A stretch of 57,733 nucleotides of DNA from an uncultured Fibrobacter sp. (GTDB lineage: Bacteria > Fibrobacterota > Fibrobacteria > Fibrobacterales > Fibrobacteraceae): the NCBI GenBank assembly GCA_946183925.1, contig CAMHDS010000009.1, positions 1 through 57,733 on the forward strand, written 5' to 3'. The translations under genes were made by a program, and so were the position numbers. Positions 31,860 through 40,401 of the stretch are shown here, piece by piece. Numbering within the stretch: the first letter of the stretch is position 1; every line of letters begins with the position of its first letter. The notes below the pieces were generated by a model that was not told where the DNA came from, ran no database searches, and saw only the letters and a program-made list of their open reading frames with translations.

Positions 31860-34160
31860 ATGATGAATTTGATTAAAAAGATGGATGCTTCCTTGTCGCT
31901 CCAAATAATTTCAGTTGTTGTCCTTGTTTTGTTGGCCGCGGTCTCCAGTGTTTCTGCCGCCCAGGAGATTCAGATCAACCGCTACGTGCTGGCCGTAAGC
32001 GCCAACTACGGCGGCGAAGGCCGCCCCACCCTCCGCTATGCCGCAAGCGATGCCCGCTCCTTCGTGAACGTGCTGAAGGAAATGGGCGGTGTGCAGGTGG
32101 GGAACGTCGTAGAGGTGAAAGAGCCCAGCGTTGCCGCGTTCCAGCAGAAGATTGACGAACTGGACAAGAAGATTGCAAAGAACAAGTCGGCAGGCGGCCG
32201 CGACGAGGTGCTGGTCTATTACAGCGGACACGCCGACGAAAAGGGCTTGCGCCTAGGCAAGGAGACCTTCGCCTGGAAGGCGCTCCGCACAAAAATCGAT
32301 TCCCTCCATGCCGACGTGAAGATTGCGGTAATAGACGCTTGCGGTTCGGGAGCCATTACCCGCGCGAAGGGTGGCGTGGCTGTGCCCGCCTTTATGGTGG
32401 ACAAGAGTTCCGACATGAAGGGCTATGCCTTTATCACCAGCAGCACGCAAGATGAATCCAGCCAGGAAAGCGACAAGCTGAAGGGTTCCTTCTTTACCCA
32501 CTCCCTGGTGAGCGGGTTACGCGGGGCGGGCGATATCAGCGGCGATGGCAAGGTGACCCTTTCGGAAGCCTACCAGTTTGCTTTCAATGAAACACTCCAG
32601 AAAACGGAAGCCACCATGGGTGGCGCCCAGCACCCCAGCCGGGACATGAACCTGGCCGGTACCGGAGACGTGGTGATGACGGATTTACGCAGCATGAACG
32701 CGGGTCTCGACATCGGCGAAGACGTGGAAGGCCGTCTGTTCATCCGTGACGAGCGGGGCGAGCTGGTGGCGGAACTTTACAAGAAGGCGGGCCGCCCCAT
32801 CAACCTGGGGCTTGCCGCCGGCAAGTACAGCGTGCGTCTGGAAAGGCCTGCCGAATACAAGGAGGCGAGCGTCACCCTGCAGGACAATTACCGTGCCCAG
32901 CTCACGCAAAAACAGTTCAGTTCTATCGTGGCCGAAAAGACCACCCTCCGGGGCGAAATCGCCCGCCGCGGGGACTGCGACTCCGGCGATACTACCGCCT
33001 GTTCCTTGGATTCCCTGGACCACAACGGAAAATATCGCGTGACCTTCAACGCCTATGACCACGACAAGGAACCTCGTAAGGGATTGCAGATAGGAGTTCT
33101 TGCGACAGAGACGGATAGCTACATGCTGGGTTCCCAGATTAGCCTGTTTGCAAATATTGCGTCGAAAGAAATGCACGGCTTGCAGCTGACATTGTTCTAC
33201 AACGGGGCCAACAACCATTTTGAAGGCGCCCAGATTTCGAACCTTGTCAATTACGCCCATTCCTTTGACGGCGTTCAGATTGCCTCGGTGGTGAATGTCT
33301 CTATGGAAAATTCTTCGGGCGCCCAGGTTTCCGGGACCCTCAATTTTGCCAGGGATTCTGTAGATGGTGCCCAGGTGTCTCCGGCGTTGAACTATGCGGG
33401 AGCCTCTGATGTGCAGGTGGCTGCAGCCATGAACATTGCCGGAGAATCCGGTGTGCAGGTGGCTGCCGCTCTGAACATTGCGCAACAGTCCGATGTACAG
33501 GTGGCTGCGGCGATGAACATTGCCGGGAAGGTGGAAAAGGCCCAGGTGAGCGTGATGAACATTGCGGGCCGTGCCGACGGCCGTCAGGTGGGCGTCTTGA
33601 ATGTTTGTGGCCACTGTGAGAAAACGCCGATAGGCTTGATTAACATTGTGGGTAATGGCGTGTGGAGCGTTACCAGTTCTCTTAATGAAATGGGCGCCTT
33701 GAGACTTTCCCTCCACATGGGTACCGCCTACCTCTACACCGCCCTCGAAGGAGAACGCCTGATTGAAAAGGGGACGCAGTTCAAGCACTTTAGCGATGTC
33801 ACTGAGGCGGGTATCGGTCTTGGAACGCAGTTTGGCAAATACGGCAGTCACTTTGACTTGGAATACATGTTCCTGATGGAGCACAACAAAGTGTCTTTGA
33901 ACTTTGACGATTCGAGTTTTGAATATGGTTCCGATGATGGCGTCAATTTCCACCATCGCCTGCGCCTAGGCTATACGACACGGGTGTTCCCCTTCTTCGG
34001 ACTTTCGGTGGGCGGCACCCTCAATCTCGCGGCGCAGGGTTATGGTGATAAGATTAGGGTTAAACCCCTGAGTGAATACCACGACGACTTTGGCCGCGAT
34101 GGAGATAAGTTCCGCTGGTGGCCCGGATTCTACGCCGGCATTACCGTCGGAAGGTTCTAG
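31860..34160 (+). CDS. Secreted caspase-fold protease fused to a surface-repeat/barrel-like domain
   Basis: A 766-residue protein with a signal peptide (cleavage near SVSAAQ, residue 34). Residues 40-280 are a peptidase C14 caspase fold: catalytic H124 in YYSGHAD and C161 in DACGSG. A short beta domain (about 285-345) follows. Residues about 440-600 hold a tandem repeat of roughly 14-22 residues (GVQVAAALNIA, DVQVAAAMNIA, GRQVGVLNVCG) like LA_2272-type surface repeats. The end (600-766) alternates amphipathic strands and finishes in Phe, as outer-membrane barrels do. GGAGG precedes the ATG. It directly follows the sigma and anti-sigma genes. Periplasmic or surface proteolysis coupled to sigma release is an inference. 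Confidence 0.8.
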   Translation: MMNLIKKMDASLSLQIISVVVLVLLAAVSSVSAAQEIQINRYVLAVSANYGGEGRPTLRYAASDARSFVNVLKEMGGVQVGNVVEVKEPSVAAFQQKIDELDKKIAKNKSAGGRDEVLVYYSGHADEKGLRLGKETFAWKALRTKIDSLHADVKIAVIDACGSGAITRAKGGVAVPAFMVDKSSDMKGYAFITSSTQDESSQESDKLKGSFFTHSLVSGLRGAGDISGDGKVTLSEAYQFAFNETLQKTEATMGGAQHPSRDMNLAGTGDVVMTDLRSMNAGLDIGEDVEGRLFIRDERGELVAELYKKAGRPINLGLAAGKYSVRLERPAEYKEASVTLQDNYRAQLTQKQFSSIVAEKTTLRGEIARRGDCDSGDTTACSLDSLDHNGKYRVTFNAYDHDKEPRKGLQIGVLATETDSYMLGSQISLFANIASKEMHGLQLTLFYNGANNHFEGAQISNLVNYAHSFDGVQIASVVNVSMENSSGAQVSGTLNFARDSVDGAQVSPALNYAGASDVQVAAAMNIAGESGVQVAAALNIAQQSDVQVAAAMNIAGKVEKAQVSVMNIAGRADGRQVGVLNVCGHCEKTPIGLINIVGNGVWSVTSSLNEMGALRLSLHMGTAYLYTALEGERLIEKGTQFKHFSDVTEAGIGLGTQFGKYGSHFDLEYMFLMEHNKVSLNFDDSSFEYGSDDGVNFHHRLRLGYTTRVFPFFGLSVGGTLNLAAQGYGDKIRVKPLSEYHDDFGRDGDKFRWWPGFYAGITVGRF

Positions 34161-34168
34161 GATTTGGC

Positions 34169-34188
34169 GGGGGTAGGGGACTACCCCC
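34169..34188 (+). terminator. Hairpin after the caspase gene, possible terminator
   Basis: GGGGGTAG (34169-34176), loop GGGA, CTACCCCC (34181-34188), 8 bases after the stop codon. There is no T-tract, so it may instead stabilise the 3' end or be rho-dependent. Confidence 0.45.
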
Positions 34189-34433
34189 TCTAATGACCGC
34201 TGGGCTCAAACACATAGAAGAACCTACGAGATTGTCTCGCTTTCGTCTATTGTAAAATATTTGCCAAAAATTATATATTTAAAACAAGAAAAGTTAGCTA
34301 TTTGGCTTAATTTAACGATTTTTGTATCATATAAATGTAAATAAACAAAAATAGACGTCAAAACGGCAGAAAAATCGGCAGATTGTATCTTTTTTTCTCC
34401 TTTTTTGGGCGTTTTGCATTTATATTCTGGAAT
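34189..34433. other. AT-rich intergenic region before the TIGR02147 gene
   Basis: Very AT-rich. TATATT at 34421-34426 lies 7 bases before ATG 34434 with no Shine-Dalgarno between, suggesting another leaderless start. No convincing -35 was found at 16-18 bases. Confidence 0.35.
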
Positions 34434-35267
34434 ATGGATTCCGTCATCGCATTCCAGGATTATCGAAAGTTCATGGACCATTGGTTTCAGGAGAAAAAGG
34501 CCCATGCCGTAATGACGTGGCGTGAATTTTCAAAACTGGCCGGATTCCGTTCCCCCGTTTACCTGAAGCTGGTTTGCGAAGGCAAGTCGGGGTTGAGCGG
34601 AGTAGGGGTTTCCCGCGTGGCCCATGCCATGGGGCTGGAGGGCTTTGAACTGGCCTATTTCAAGGCGCTAGTGGCATTTAATCAGGCAAAACGGGAATCC
34701 ATAAGGCAGAAATATTTCGACGAGATGCAGGCCCTTTCCAAGGCGCACCAGGTGAATGTCCTGGGGCAAAAGTCCATGGGGTATTTTGAATCCTGGCAGA
34801 ATCCGGTACTTAGGGAACTGGTGCCCCACATGGCGGGCAAAAAGGCAAAGCAAATCGCGGTCCAGTGCATGCCGAAAATCACGGCACGACAGGTGTCGGC
34901 CACTATCAAGTACCTGATATCTATGGGTCTCTTGAAAAAAGTCGGCAAGGATACTTTTGTACAAACAAACAAGACCGTATCGACGGGGAAAATGGATTTT
35001 GTCCCGCTGGCGGTTCAGCAGATGCACTTGCAGATGGGTGCGCTCGCTCTAGAGGCTATAAAGAACGTGCCCCTGTCCGGCCGCTCCGTTTCAGGGCTCA
35101 CGCTCGGCCTTACTGAAAAAGCGTTTCAGAAAATTGTCAAGGAACTGGCGGATTTCCGTAAGCGTGTTATCGCCATCGCCACCGAAGACGACGACATGGA
35201 ACAGGTGTTCCGATTGAACCTTCAGCTTTTCCCCTTGACATGGAAACTTGCCTCCGGTAAAAAATGA
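34434..35267 (+). CDS. TIGR02147-family protein (Fibrobacter-type regulator)
   Basis: A 277-residue protein of the TIGR02147 family, expanded in Fibrobacter. The conserved opening is DYRKFMDHWFQEKKA, then FSKLAGFRSPVYLKLVCEGKSGLS, an HTH-like segment, and SATIKYLISMGLLKKVGKDTFVQTNKTVSTG, a winged-helix-like portion. Function is not established; a regulatory DNA-binding role is likely. I start at ATG 34434 (MDSVIAFQDY), since the longer frame adds hydrophobic residues from AT-rich intergenic DNA. The next gene, a FISUMP lipoprotein, begins 20 bases downstream, an association seen often in this lineage. Confidence 0.8.
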   Translation: MDSVIAFQDYRKFMDHWFQEKKAHAVMTWREFSKLAGFRSPVYLKLVCEGKSGLSGVGVSRVAHAMGLEGFELAYFKALVAFNQAKRESIRQKYFDEMQALSKAHQVNVLGQKSMGYFESWQNPVLRELVPHMAGKKAKQIAVQCMPKITARQVSATIKYLISMGLLKKVGKDTFVQTNKTVSTGKMDFVPLAVQQMHLQMGALALEAIKNVPLSGRSVSGLTLGLTEKAFQKIVKELADFRKRVIAIATEDDDMEQVFRLNLQLFPLTWKLASGKK

Positions 35268-35287
35268 AACAAGGAAAATTTGCACAG

Positions 35288-37387
35288 ATGAAAAAGACAT
35301 TTGGACATAGTTTTTTTTGGCTTGCGTTGCTTGCCTTGGCCGCGTTGTTTGCCTGCGCCTGTTCAGGAGACGACAAGCAGGCCGGTGGCGCTACCGAAGA
35401 GACTCAAATAGCCATCGAAGACAAGACCGTTGCCGGTGTTTCTGAAAAGGGTCCCTTCACGGTGGGTTCTGCAGTCCACATTTACGAATTGGAATTTGAA
35501 ACCCTCGGACATTCGGGACGCTCCATTCCTGGAAAAATCGCCAGCGACCGTGGAGATTTCCGGTTTACCCATTTGAATTTGGAATGCCAATTTGCATTTA
35601 TGGAGGTTTCGGGATATTACCGCAACGAAAATACCGGAAAACAATCGACGGCCCCTATAACCCTTAATGCCCTGGTGGATTTGTCTGACAAGGAAACGGC
35701 CAACATCAACCTGTTGACTCATTTGGCTTTCGAGCGCACCCTGTTCTTGGTAAACGAGGGCAAGCCTGTAAAAGACGCCAAGCAGCAGGCGGAACAGGAA
35801 ATCCTGAAGGCGTTTTATATTGAAAACGAATTGATTGGCGACTTCGAAGGACTTTCCATATTCAAGAAGGGAGAGGGGAATGCCGCTCTCCTGGCCATAA
35901 GTTCCTTGATGCAGGCGGATCTTGCAGAAGGAGATTTCTCCGAAAGACTGGCGAATTTTGCCTACGATATCGAAAAGGATGGCGTGTGGAACGATTCGGT
36001 AACCGCTACCGCCGTGGCGGACTGGGCAAGTGCAGTTAGCCTGTCCACCTACTATTCGGCTATCCGTAGCAACATAAAGGGATGGAAAATTTCCGACATC
36101 ATACCCGATTTTGAAAAATCCATGGACAAGTTCTGGTGGGAGAACTACGGCCTCGGTGATTGCGACAAGGAGCGGGAAGGTGTTGTGAAAGCAAACACCA
36201 ATGCGTTGAGCAAGTTGAACGGCGTTCATTTCATTTGCGAGGATAACTTGTGGCGCCTGGCTTCTGATATAGAGAAAGAAACAGCAACGTGGGGTGTCGG
36301 AGAATTTGATGGTGAAATACGTCCAGGCCAGGTCAATAAGGGTATGCACTACATCTACGAAGACGCAAAAAATGTTTGGCGCGAGGCCACGGAAATAGAA
36401 GTTGATACATACCAAAAGGATTGTTTAAAAGATGCTAAACTTTTCAACGGCAATGTGAACAGTTCTGCAATATATGTTTGCGATGCCGGAAAATTCCGTG
36501 TTGCAAGCGACATGGAGATATTGGGCGAGTTGGGTTGTACTAGTTATAATCGCGGAGGCTATCGTATTCTGACTAAGGTCTCTTTTCCGCACATAGATAG
36601 TATTGGCTCTTGGAATATGACATATAGGAGTGATAAAATTTCGAAGAATTATTCCTATTACAAGTGTACCGAGAATGGCTGGGCGTTTACAAGAGAAAAG
36701 TTGAATCAGGGAACTATGGTTGATAAACGCGATGGTCAAGAGTATAAAACGATAGGAATTGGTTCCCAAGTCTGGATGGCTGAAAATCTGAACTATGCTG
36801 TGCCGGGGAAATATAGTTATGAGCGAAGGTTCCTCTTTGACAGTGGCCGAAAAGAGGATTTTTTTCAGTGTGCTGGATCCACGTCTTATGAGAACATTGA
36901 TACCGATTGTATTGGTTCTGGAGAATGGATAAAAGCAGATTCTTTAAGTTATTGTTACAATAACGATATAGATAGTTGTGCAAAATACGGACGACTGTAC
37001 CCTAACCCGGCGTTTTATGATCCCCAGTCTTCCCTTTCTAACGTGTGTCCTGCTGGGTGGCATATCCCCGATTTGTATGAGACTCTGACATTGTTTGATG
37101 TGATGGGAGATACTCTCTGGGTGATAGAAGGTAAGATTGAGGATTTTGTAATGCTAGAGATGAGTGGGGGTACACGTTTTGAAGAATTCTTTGGAGCCGA
37201 GGCTTTGAATTCTCGCATAACTTATGATTATGGTGATGGAACATATGTTTTTGCAAGTAGTGATGACTTCTATTTCGCTCTTAGCAATCGGGAGGCTAGT
37301 GTAACTGGATCCTCGGTGTTTGTTGAGGGATACTCATACTCTGGACGACCCTACATTCCCGTCCGCTGCATCAAAGACGAAGAATAG
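35288..37387 (+). CDS. FISUMP-domain lipoprotein
   Basis: A 699-residue predicted lipoprotein. I start at ATG 35288 (MKKTFGHSFF) since AAGGAAA lies upstream; ATG 35264 is possible. The lipobox region is LFACAC. Residues about 30-300 contain a regulatory-like beta domain (AGVSEKGPFTVGSAVHIYELE) and a long helical part. Two or three segments with a Y/F-xC-xDxxxW pattern follow. The C-terminal FISUMP domain reads DKRDGQEYKTIGIGSQVWMAENLNYA through CPAGWHIPD and ends VRCIKDEE. Base composition falls toward the 3' end. Such proteins are probably surface-exposed; the role is unknown, and the family is expanded in Fibrobacter. Confidence 0.8.
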   Translation: MKKTFGHSFFWLALLALAALFACACSGDDKQAGGATEETQIAIEDKTVAGVSEKGPFTVGSAVHIYELEFETLGHSGRSIPGKIASDRGDFRFTHLNLECQFAFMEVSGYYRNENTGKQSTAPITLNALVDLSDKETANINLLTHLAFERTLFLVNEGKPVKDAKQQAEQEILKAFYIENELIGDFEGLSIFKKGEGNAALLAISSLMQADLAEGDFSERLANFAYDIEKDGVWNDSVTATAVADWASAVSLSTYYSAIRSNIKGWKISDIIPDFEKSMDKFWWENYGLGDCDKEREGVVKANTNALSKLNGVHFICEDNLWRLASDIEKETATWGVGEFDGEIRPGQVNKGMHYIYEDAKNVWREATEIEVDTYQKDCLKDAKLFNGNVNSSAIYVCDAGKFRVASDMEILGELGCTSYNRGGYRILTKVSFPHIDSIGSWNMTYRSDKISKNYSYYKCTENGWAFTREKLNQGTMVDKRDGQEYKTIGIGSQVWMAENLNYAVPGKYSYERRFLFDSGRKEDFFQCAGSTSYENIDTDCIGSGEWIKADSLSYCYNNDIDSCAKYGRLYPNPAFYDPQSSLSNVCPAGWHIPDLYETLTLFDVMGDTLWVIEGKIEDFVMLEMSGGTRFEEFFGAEALNSRITYDYGDGTYVFASSDDFYFALSNREASVTGSSVFVEGYSYSGRPYIPVRCIKDEE

Positions 37388-37781
37388 GTTTTGCATATAG
37401 GCCTTCGGCAAGCGTCAAAATCACGTCAAATCGACAAAAGTCTCTGAAAAAGCACTAAAAGGTGCGTTAACGAAAATTTACATCGTTTTGTTTTTTTTTG
37501 TTTACATTTAACGAGTTAAGTGTAGGAAAGGAGTGTTCACCCTGTAAAAGCCCACAATGTAAAAAATCAAGAAAAATCCTAAAATTTTGAGTTGATGTAG
37601 TCATTTTTTTTGCAAAAATTCGGCGGTTCTGTATCATAGAACAGTAAAAAATTTCGTCAAACTATCAAAAAGTGGCAAATTTGCGGTTTCGGGGGCTTCG
37701 GGGCGTTTCTTTTAAACCTGGCCCATATATATTCATGTATATGGAAATTGAATTTTAAAAAGGATGTGGAGAGAGGTGGAA
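37388..37781. other. Intergenic region upstream of the second FISUMP lipoprotein
   Basis: AT-rich, with poly-T runs near 37491-37500 and 37605-37612. CCATATA (37723-37729) and TATATGG (37738-37744) form a 7-base inverted repeat with an 8-base centre about 40 bases before the start codon, a possible operator. AGAGAGGTGG precedes ATG 37782. No coding sequence is seen. Confidence 0.35.
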
Positions 37782-39695
37782 ATGAAAAGAGAAATCGTTA
37801 CTTTGTTTGTAACTTCGGCTGCTGTATTTCTCGTGGCCTGCGGTTCCGACAGCAGCGGAACCAATGCAAACGACGGGGAAATCGTTTCCGTTCAGGCAGA
37901 AACCTTCGACGACCTGCCCAATTGCAGCAAGAGCAGGGAGGGCGACCTGGCCGAAGTTCAGGACGAACGCAAGGCCTACCGCTGCCAGAAGGGTGCCTGG
38001 GAATTCGACCACGATGTCCTCGATACGGTCAAGACCGAAGACGAGTTGCCAGCCTGTATTGGCAAGAAGGAAGGCCTTTCGTTGTTTGTCAAAAGCGAAA
38101 GTGCCGCCTACACCTGCGATGGCAAGCGCTGGACCAAGGAAGACGCCCCCGGCGAATCGGGGGTCGTGGAATACGAAACCGAAGACGATTTACCCAACTG
38201 CGTTGTCAAGCGCGAGGGTGAAACGGCCCTGATAGAGGGTGAGGCCTATCTGTGCGACGGCACCCGTTGGAAAGCCGTGGGCACCTACTACGCTACCGAG
38301 GACAGCCTCAGCAACTGCACCGCCAAACGGGAGGGTGAAAAGGCCTACATCGCCGATGAGGGCACTGCCCTGAAATGCACCGACGGGGAATGGAAAGAAG
38401 TTAAGGCCGCTGATCAAGGCCGAAGCGAGCCTGACGATGATTCGCCAAAATCATCATCATCGACTTCGGATACCCCCACGTCATCCTCGACCCCGATCGA
38501 GGATCTGTCTTCGTCTTCTATCAAGGTCCCCGAACCAGAAGAAGGGACTCTCACCGACTCCCGCGATGGTCAGACATACAAGACCGTTGTCATCGGTACA
38601 CAGACCTGGATGGCGGAGAACCTGAACTATGCTGCCACGAGTTCCGTTTGCCCTCTGGAAAACAGTGCCTACTGCACAAAGTACGGCAGGCTCTACCTTC
38701 CAGGAGGAGCCTCCACTTACTGCCCAAGCGGATGGCATGTTCCCTCCCTTTCGGAATGGACCGTGCTGTACAATTATGTAGATGCGAATAACGGCACGGA
38801 GGGGGTAGGCAAAAGCCTGAAATCTACCACGGGGTGGTACGAGGCGGGAACCACGGTTGGGAAAAGAATGGCTGTTGCGACAGGGAAGGACCAGTTCGGT
38901 TTTTCGGCACTCCCGGCAGGAAGCTGCTGGTGGGATATGCCCTCATGGAACTGTTATAGCGACGACGAGGCGAGATTCCTTACAAGCGAAGGCGAAATAC
39001 TCCAAATTCTCTACGATAGCGATGTCGTTACGCAAGAAGAAAATTCGGATGGCGGCAACGTGAAGGTTTCTGTCAGGTGCCTGAAGGGGGCTGCTACCAG
39101 CACAACAACCACAAGTTCTTCTTCGTTGGCGAAGAAGGAAATCACCGGATGTACTTGTGACGGGGAACTCTCAACCGCAACCAACGACTTGGCGAGTGAC
39201 AATCCTGTCGAATACACATGGAGCGTTACGGGTTGCTCAAGCGAGGGCGCGGAACCCTTGAGTTATACCTGGTCGGGTTCGGTATCAGGAACCAAGAGCA
39301 GCGTGACCGCTTCTTACGCCAAGAAGGGCGAATATACCCCAAGTGTCACCGTGACCAACGCTGACGGTAATACTAAGGAAGTCTCCTGCTCTAGTGTTTA
39401 TGTAGTTGATAGCGATAATCCCTATGATGAAATTGAGTTTCCGGCTAATTCTCGATTAGGACCTGGTGGCTACTATATACCTGAATGCCCATGGATGACT
39501 GGAACGAACTCTTCTACGACAGTACGAATTAGTTTAACCAGAGGATCTTCCGCTGATTGCCTTGATTGGTTTGATAATCAGCAAGTTACATGGAGTGAAA
39601 ACTGGAATGGTTGTAATGGTTTTGTTGATGTAGTATTTCCTTTGTATATCACAATCCCTGCTGGGGAATATATGGAATTTGATAGTTGTTATTAG
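37782..39695 (+). CDS. FISUMP lipoprotein with N-terminal two-Cys modules and PKD-like tail
   Basis: A 637-residue lipoprotein (MKREIVTLFV, lipobox LVACG). Residues about 35-210 hold four modules of the form TEDDLPNC-x3-REG-x2-A-x-(V/I)...Y-x-C-x-DG-x-W, each with two cysteines. A Ser/Thr/Pro linker precedes a FISUMP domain (DSRDGQTYKTVVIGTQTWMAENLNYA, CPSGWHVPS). A PKD-like segment follows (EYTWSVTGCSSEGAEPLSYTWSGSVSG), then a Trp/Cys-rich end. DNA of the first module is nearly identical to that in the CAP and GH5 genes downstream. It is likely surface display for adhesion or carbohydrate contact. Confidence 0.8.
   Translation: MKREIVTLFVTSAAVFLVACGSDSSGTNANDGEIVSVQAETFDDLPNCSKSREGDLAEVQDERKAYRCQKGAWEFDHDVLDTVKTEDELPACIGKKEGLSLFVKSESAAYTCDGKRWTKEDAPGESGVVEYETEDDLPNCVVKREGETALIEGEAYLCDGTRWKAVGTYYATEDSLSNCTAKREGEKAYIADEGTALKCTDGEWKEVKAADQGRSEPDDDSPKSSSSTSDTPTSSSTPIEDLSSSSIKVPEPEEGTLTDSRDGQTYKTVVIGTQTWMAENLNYAATSSVCPLENSAYCTKYGRLYLPGGASTYCPSGWHVPSLSEWTVLYNYVDANNGTEGVGKSLKSTTGWYEAGTTVGKRMAVATGKDQFGFSALPAGSCWWDMPSWNCYSDDEARFLTSEGEILQILYDSDVVTQEENSDGGNVKVSVRCLKGAATSTTTTSSSSLAKKEITGCTCDGELSTATNDLASDNPVEYTWSVTGCSSEGAEPLSYTWSGSVSGTKSSVTASYAKKGEYTPSVTVTNADGNTKEVSCSSVYVVDSDNPYDEIEFPANSRLGPGGYYIPECPWMTGTNSSTTVRISLTRGSSADCLDWFDNQQVTWSENWNGCNGFVDVVFPLYITIPAGEYMEFDSCY
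37888..38050 (+). repeat. Shared DNA cassette, copy 1 (first two-Cys module)
   Basis: About 163 bases nearly identical to 40501-40664 (about seven differences by eye, mostly third codon positions) and closely similar to 42250-42413. The three copies encode the start of the mature protein in three otherwise different lipoproteins, which suggests gene conversion or recent duplication. Confidence 0.75.
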
Positions 39696-39791
39696 AGTGT
39701 AGATTCGCTGAATCAACCGCAATTTCAAAGATTTTAACTAATAAAACAATAAATCACTTAAACATGCCTAAGGCGCAAAGGAATGGAAAAA

Positions 39792-40382
39792 ATGGGTAAG
39801 AAAATGCTTGGAGTCACTTACGGAGATTGGTATGACGCTCAATCTCTTCAGAATCCTCAAGAAAGGAATAAGATAAAGGAAAAACAGGGATGCTACAAAT
39901 GGTGGGCTAAGGAGAAAGAGGTTGACCTTTTGCTTGATCGGTTATTAAAAAATACAGGACTTAAAAAGAATACGGTAAAAGAATGTCTTGAATTTGAAGA
40001 TGGTTATTATTGTGTATATGTTGGAGAAGGAAAAAATGTGCGAGAAAGGATAAAAAAGCATATCTCTGGGAAGGTTAGAACTTCGACAGAACGTAAGGCG
40101 ATTGCCAGTTTAATGAGTTTTTTCGCTGATCCTGAAAAAGATGTTAATGAACATTTTATTAACAAATTTATGGTTCAACCTATATATGTAAAGAATAATA
40201 TTGATAGAAAAAATATTGAAACGGTGTTGATTAATGAGGCTAATTATTTGAGAATATTGAATTACGAAAAAAATTATCATAATCTCGCTGAGAAGACAAG
40301 GCTGAATTTATTTGATGCAAAACGTGAAGCAGAGAAAAAGAATCCAACAAGGTTCAAAAAGAATAGTTCGAAGAAAAAATAA
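39792..40382 (+). CDS. GIY-YIG-like nuclease-fold protein
   Basis: A 196-residue lysine-rich protein. GCYKWWAKEKE, then YYCVYVGEGKNVRERIKKHISG, resemble the GIY and YIG strands plus the R-containing helix of GIY-YIG enzymes (GxY...YVGxGxNxxxRxxxH). ETVLINEANYL could provide the metal-binding Glu. AAAGGA is 9 bases before ATG 39792, so I prefer it to ATG 39783. Base composition is clearly more AT-rich than its neighbours and the gene separates two lipoproteins that share a DNA cassette, so it looks acquired. A homing or repair nuclease, or a restriction-like enzyme, are all possible. Confidence 0.6.
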   Translation: MGKKMLGVTYGDWYDAQSLQNPQERNKIKEKQGCYKWWAKEKEVDLLLDRLLKNTGLKKNTVKECLEFEDGYYCVYVGEGKNVRERIKKHISGKVRTSTERKAIASLMSFFADPEKDVNEHFINKFMVQPIYVKNNIDRKNIETVLINEANYLRILNYEKNYHNLAEKTRLNLFDAKREAEKKNPTRFKKNSSKKK

Positions 40383-40401
40383 ATCATTGTGGATATATCC
40401 T

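Noticed and set aside
33181..33650. Tandem DNA repeats in the caspase gene as a phase-variable minisatellite
   Set aside because: The similarity is at protein level (GVQVAAAMNIA units); the DNA units differ in length and sequence too much for slippage.
30582..34160. Caspase/sigma operon as part of a CRISPR type III-E (Craspase) system
   Set aside because: No Cas gene or CRISPR repeat array was found in the window, and the caspase has a signal peptide, so it is not the cytoplasmic TPR-CHAT protein.
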